Shown: positions 47,704 to 49,487 of the stretch, piece by piece
Layout: the number at the start of each line of letters is the position of its first letter
How positions within the stretch are numbered: position 1 is the stretch's first letter
Source: a virus
Reading direction: 5' to 3' (one strand)
IMG/VR virus record: IMGVR_UViG_3300008114_002113
Span: 1 to 49,487 of that record
Length of the DNA stretch: 49,487 bases
Made by a program: the position numbers and the translations under genes
The notes under the pieces: model-generated
Seen by the model: only the letters and a program-made list of their open reading frames with translations
Told to the model about the DNA's origin: nothing
Databases searched by the model: none

Positions 47704-47710
47704 ATAAATA
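47704..47710 (-). promoter_or_regulatory. TATTTAT promoter-like motif directly behind a terminator
   Basis: TTATTTATAAAT on the minus strand lies 4 bases before the ATG at 47699 and immediately after the terminator hairpin at 47714-47736. Confidence 0.5.
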
Positions 47711-47713
47711 ACA

Positions 47714-47736
47714 AACCCCACCTTAAAAGTGGGGTT
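47714..47736. terminator. intrinsic terminator-like hairpin
   Basis: AACCCCAC and GTGGGGTT form an 8-bp stem around a 7-base loop. It lies 5 bases beyond the Rnl1-like gene stop on the minus strand. The T-rich side is interrupted on that strand (TTTGTTATTTAT) and stronger on the plus strand. Confidence 0.65.
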
Positions 47737-47741
47737 GTTTT

Positions 47742-48848
47742 TTAGTTTTTTAATACTTGGAACATTAACTTCTTATATTCTTCCTTACCCAATGACTTAC
47801 CATCAAGCAACTTGAATAGAAATGAAGCTCTGTTGGTTTCACCATAAGATGAAATAACCAGTTGTGCTTGTTCCTTTCGGGTAGACAATGAACGAAGTCT
47901 GTTATTCACAAAACTATTCATAGCATCCACAATCTTGTCTACTTCTTTTTTTGCATCAACAATTCGGCTGATGTCACCCACAATTTGTTTTGCGGTTTCC
48001 CAATCCACGACTTCTGCAATTTTGCTTTGAAAAGTGTGAAAATCAGGATAACCTGAATCTAGATAAAAATCCAAAACTTTTTCAAGTGATGAAAATTCAT
48101 CCTTCAAACGATGACGAATCAAATACCAATCACTCTTTAGTTTGTGCAAAACTTGATCGTTCTTTGAATATACAACAACCCCCTCAAGTTTTTCCCAAGA
48201 CTTTACTAACATTGACAGGTCATTTATGTCATTAAAAGTATAAGTAGCAGGACGTTTGAGTCCCAATTCCTGTGCAGCTTCGTCCAAACGAGACTGTGAC
48301 CACAACATATAATGATGATGGTTGATTACGCCAACTAAATACCAATCAGGTTCATCACCATAGTTCAATACAATCTTATTGATAGGACTAACCCATTCAA
48401 ATAGAATGGAATAATGCCAATTACCATTTAGATCCACAGGTAGACACGTATCAATCTTCTTGAGAATAGTATCCTTGAACAGTTCCAACTCATGACCATT
48501 AGCCATAGTAGAAGCATCAACAGTTCCACGGGTTCGTAGAATATATTGACCCTTATACTTGCTAACAATCAATAGAGAACCGTCAAGCTTCTCCATTACA
48601 GTACAGTTCCGTAATGAAGTAGGAACAGGAAAGTGATCGGGATTCTCACCCCAGTTGGTAAACTTTGGAAAGCCTGCACTAATCACTTCACCATCGTAAT
48701 TGACAACAACACTACGTAGGTGTTTGTTGTCTTGCGTCCATTTAGTTCCGATGTGTTGTGGCTGAACCAAGTAAACAACTTCTCCGTTGAGAAAGTGTTC
48801 ATGCACCATGAATTGGGTGCGGTCAACCGTTGAAACATCTATTTTCAC
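47742..48848 (-). CDS. rnlA: RNA ligase 1 (T4 Rnl1-like)
   Basis: A 368-residue ligase of the T4 Rnl1 family. Motif I Lys87 (MEKLDGSLL), RTRGT, SILFEWVSPINKIVL (motif III/IIIa), LEGVVVY (motif IV) and HKLKSDWYLIRH (motif V), followed by an all-helical C-terminal domain as in Rnl1. T4 Rnl1 reseals tRNA cut by the host anticodon nuclease PrrC together with Pnk. With the Rnl5-like ligase at 44406 the phage has two different RNA ligases. It overlaps the next gene by 4 bases. Confidence 0.9.
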   Translation of the reverse strand: MKIDVSTVDRTQFMVHEHFLNGEVVYLVQPQHIGTKWTQDNKHLRSVVVNYDGEVISAGFPKFTNWGENPDHFPVPTSLRNCTVMEKLDGSLLIVSKYKGQYILRTRGTVDASTMANGHELELFKDTILKKIDTCLPVDLNGNWHYSILFEWVSPINKIVLNYGDEPDWYLVGVINHHHYMLWSQSRLDEAAQELGLKRPATYTFNDINDLSMLVKSWEKLEGVVVYSKNDQVLHKLKSDWYLIRHRLKDEFSSLEKVLDFYLDSGYPDFHTFQSKIAEVVDWETAKQIVGDISRIVDAKKEVDKIVDAMNSFVNNRLRSLSTRKEQAQLVISSYGETNRASFLFKLLDGKSLGKEEYKKLMFQVLKN

Positions 48849-49042
48849 AAGTCTCTAAGGTTGTAAGTATCAAAAGAGTCTACCGCCTTATAAAGGCTAT
48901 CAACTGCTTTTTCTTTGGTATCACACACATCAAGAATAAACGCTCCATCTTTTGTGTGATCCATATCGTCAAGTTCATCGACTTGATCGTCGGTGAGTTC
49001 GATTTTGCGGATGTTGAGACAAACAATGTATTTGGTTTTCAT
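48845..49042 (-). CDS. small acidic hypothetical protein
   Basis: A 65-residue acidic protein starting MKTKYIVCLNIRKIELTDDQVDELDDMD and ending FDTYNLRDL. One central strand and a C-terminal helix with alternating charged residues (VDSLYKAVDSF). No family recognised. Coupled to the RNA ligase by a 4-base overlap, it may act in RNA repair. Confidence 0.62.
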   Translation of the reverse strand: MKTKYIVCLNIRKIELTDDQVDELDDMDHTKDGAFILDVCDTKEKAVDSLYKAVDSFDTYNLRDL

Positions 49043-49100
49043 TTCGAAAATAGAATAAACGATTGGTATTGAAAAATCAAGAAGTTTTTTGAAAATTGTT

Positions 49101-49232
49101 TTGATTGATAGTAGGAGTCGAACCTACAATCCCCACCCCTATTTAGGTTTATATGATGGTTACGCCTGTTTTCGCCATGAACCTCATTGGGCTACCGACA
49201 CGCTCCTTTTCCAGTTAGGTAATATCAATCAA
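49101..49232 (-). ncRNA. tRNA-like element with T-arm and 10-bp end stem (atypical)
   Basis: On the minus strand a 17-base segment (49127-49111) forms an ideal tRNA T arm (5-bp stem GTAGG/CCTAC, loop TTCGACT). It is directly followed by TATCAATCAA, fully complementary to TTGATTGATA at the 5' end. After the 5' stem come TT and a D-arm-like ACCT...TGG...AGGA. The whole is 132 bases, about 55 longer than a tRNA, and no normal anticodon arm (5-bp stem, 7-base loop) can be drawn. It could be a degenerate tRNA, one with an insertion, or a tRNA-mimic RNA. No CCA is encoded. Confidence 0.45.
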
Positions 49233-49487
49233 AGAACTAAAAATTGGAGCTAAGGGATGGTTCTTTATCCATCTACAACAGGTTGATCCGATAACCATTC
49301 CGGTGTCCTGTGTTCTATCCCAATTCATCCATTGGTTATTACAAATGACTGGAGGCGTATTACTCGCACTCTCCTCAGCATTAAAATTGTTGCCCATTTT
49401 TGTCGCAGTGTAAAGTGACTGGAACCATTATCACTTGGGCGGCACTGTCTGGTTGTGCAGTTTATACAGGATTTTCTGCACTAGCCT
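49233..49487. other. edge region with inverted repeats, no confident gene
   Basis: About 255 bases without a supported gene. A 60-codon minus-strand frame (49215-49397, MGNNFNAEE...) exists but its codon use is unlike the neighbours and it runs into the tRNA-like element. Several stems are visible: CAGTG/CACTG nested with AAGTGA/TCACTT (about 49398-49447 on the minus strand) and GTGCAG/CTGCAC (49454-49480). A run of structured RNA genes continuing beyond the window is possible. Confidence 0.4.

Noticed and set aside
18366-47710. T4-type late promoters TATAAATA
   Set aside because: In the sense of the genes the string is TATTTAT, the reverse complement. TATAAATA in sense orientation is not consistently before starts.
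49215-49397. 60-codon minus-strand ORF
   Set aside because: Codon use is unlike nearby genes, there is no clear ribosome site, and it runs into the tRNA-like element. Low support.
1-49487. Insertion sequence, integrase or transposase
   Set aside because: No transposase or integrase motifs or paired terminal repeats were seen. The HNH and GIY-YIG-like proteins are free-standing phage types.

Overview
The window looks like part of the genome of a large, AT-rich tailed phage of the T4-like kind (Caudoviricetes). The evidence is a family B DNA polymerase, a gp45-type sliding clamp and gp44-type clamp loader, thymidylate synthase, dihydrofolate reductase, a polynucleotide 5'-kinase, two RNA ligases, a ClpP-like protease, a SNF2-like helicase, a cell-wall hydrolase and many tiny overlapping genes with 4-base ATGA junctions. 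Phage identity is inferred from this gene set. No capsid, terminase or tail-tube gene is present. The host is unknown. Lipobox proteins point to a diderm, and a secreted EF-hand protein plus Thr/Val/Asn repeats hint weakly at an aquatic PVC-type bacterium.

Layout. 1-2780: replication genes; the polymerase is split in two frames and lacks the segment that should carry catalytic motif A. 2783-9401: a visibly AT-richer cassette inserted between polymerase and clamp. It holds a HAD-phosphatase remnant, a RuBisCO-like protein (RLP), a sugar nucleotidyltransferase, a cupin, a methyltransferase-fold protein, a GDPD-like protein and several glycosyltransferases. 9459-11176: clamp and clamp loader. 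11173-18368: small unknown genes, then a second glycosyltransferase block that includes an 862-residue double enzyme. 18426-24679: ArdC-like antirestriction metallopeptidase, proteins with a T4-internal-head-protein-like leader, a nucleotidyltransferase and a SleB-like hydrolase. 24676-30116: fibre-like protein, membrane lipoprotein, helicase, HTH/zinc protein. 30165-32730: GDP-mannose dehydratase, IscU-like scaffold, glycosyltransferase. 32724-49042: almost entirely minus strand. It holds HNH and GIY-YIG-like proteins, ClpP, phosphoesterase, a repetitive Asn/Gly-rich lipoprotein, ThyA, DHFR, an RNA-repair operon, a lipid-hydroxylase-like protein and a T4 Rnl1-like ligase. 49101-49232: a tRNA-like element that does not fold as a normal tRNA.

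How it may work together. Replication and nucleotide genes support DNA synthesis. Rnl, 5'-kinase and a cyclic-phosphate-type receiver domain, helped by Rnl1, form an RNA-repair set. About a dozen sugar-transfer genes plus Gmd and the nucleotidyltransferase suggest the phage builds or alters a glycan.

The strongest candidate for something undescribed is the overlapping RLP-nucleotidyltransferase-cupin-methyltransferase operon. The RLP keeps the carbamylated-lysine metal site but has Tyr in place of the carboxylase loop-6 lysine, so it should enolise or otherwise process a sugar-acid-like phosphate and not fix CO2. A second signal is a TATTTAT motif placed 4-18 bases before about a dozen start codons, mainly of presumed late (virion, lysis, envelope) genes. 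It looks like a phage-specific promoter element.
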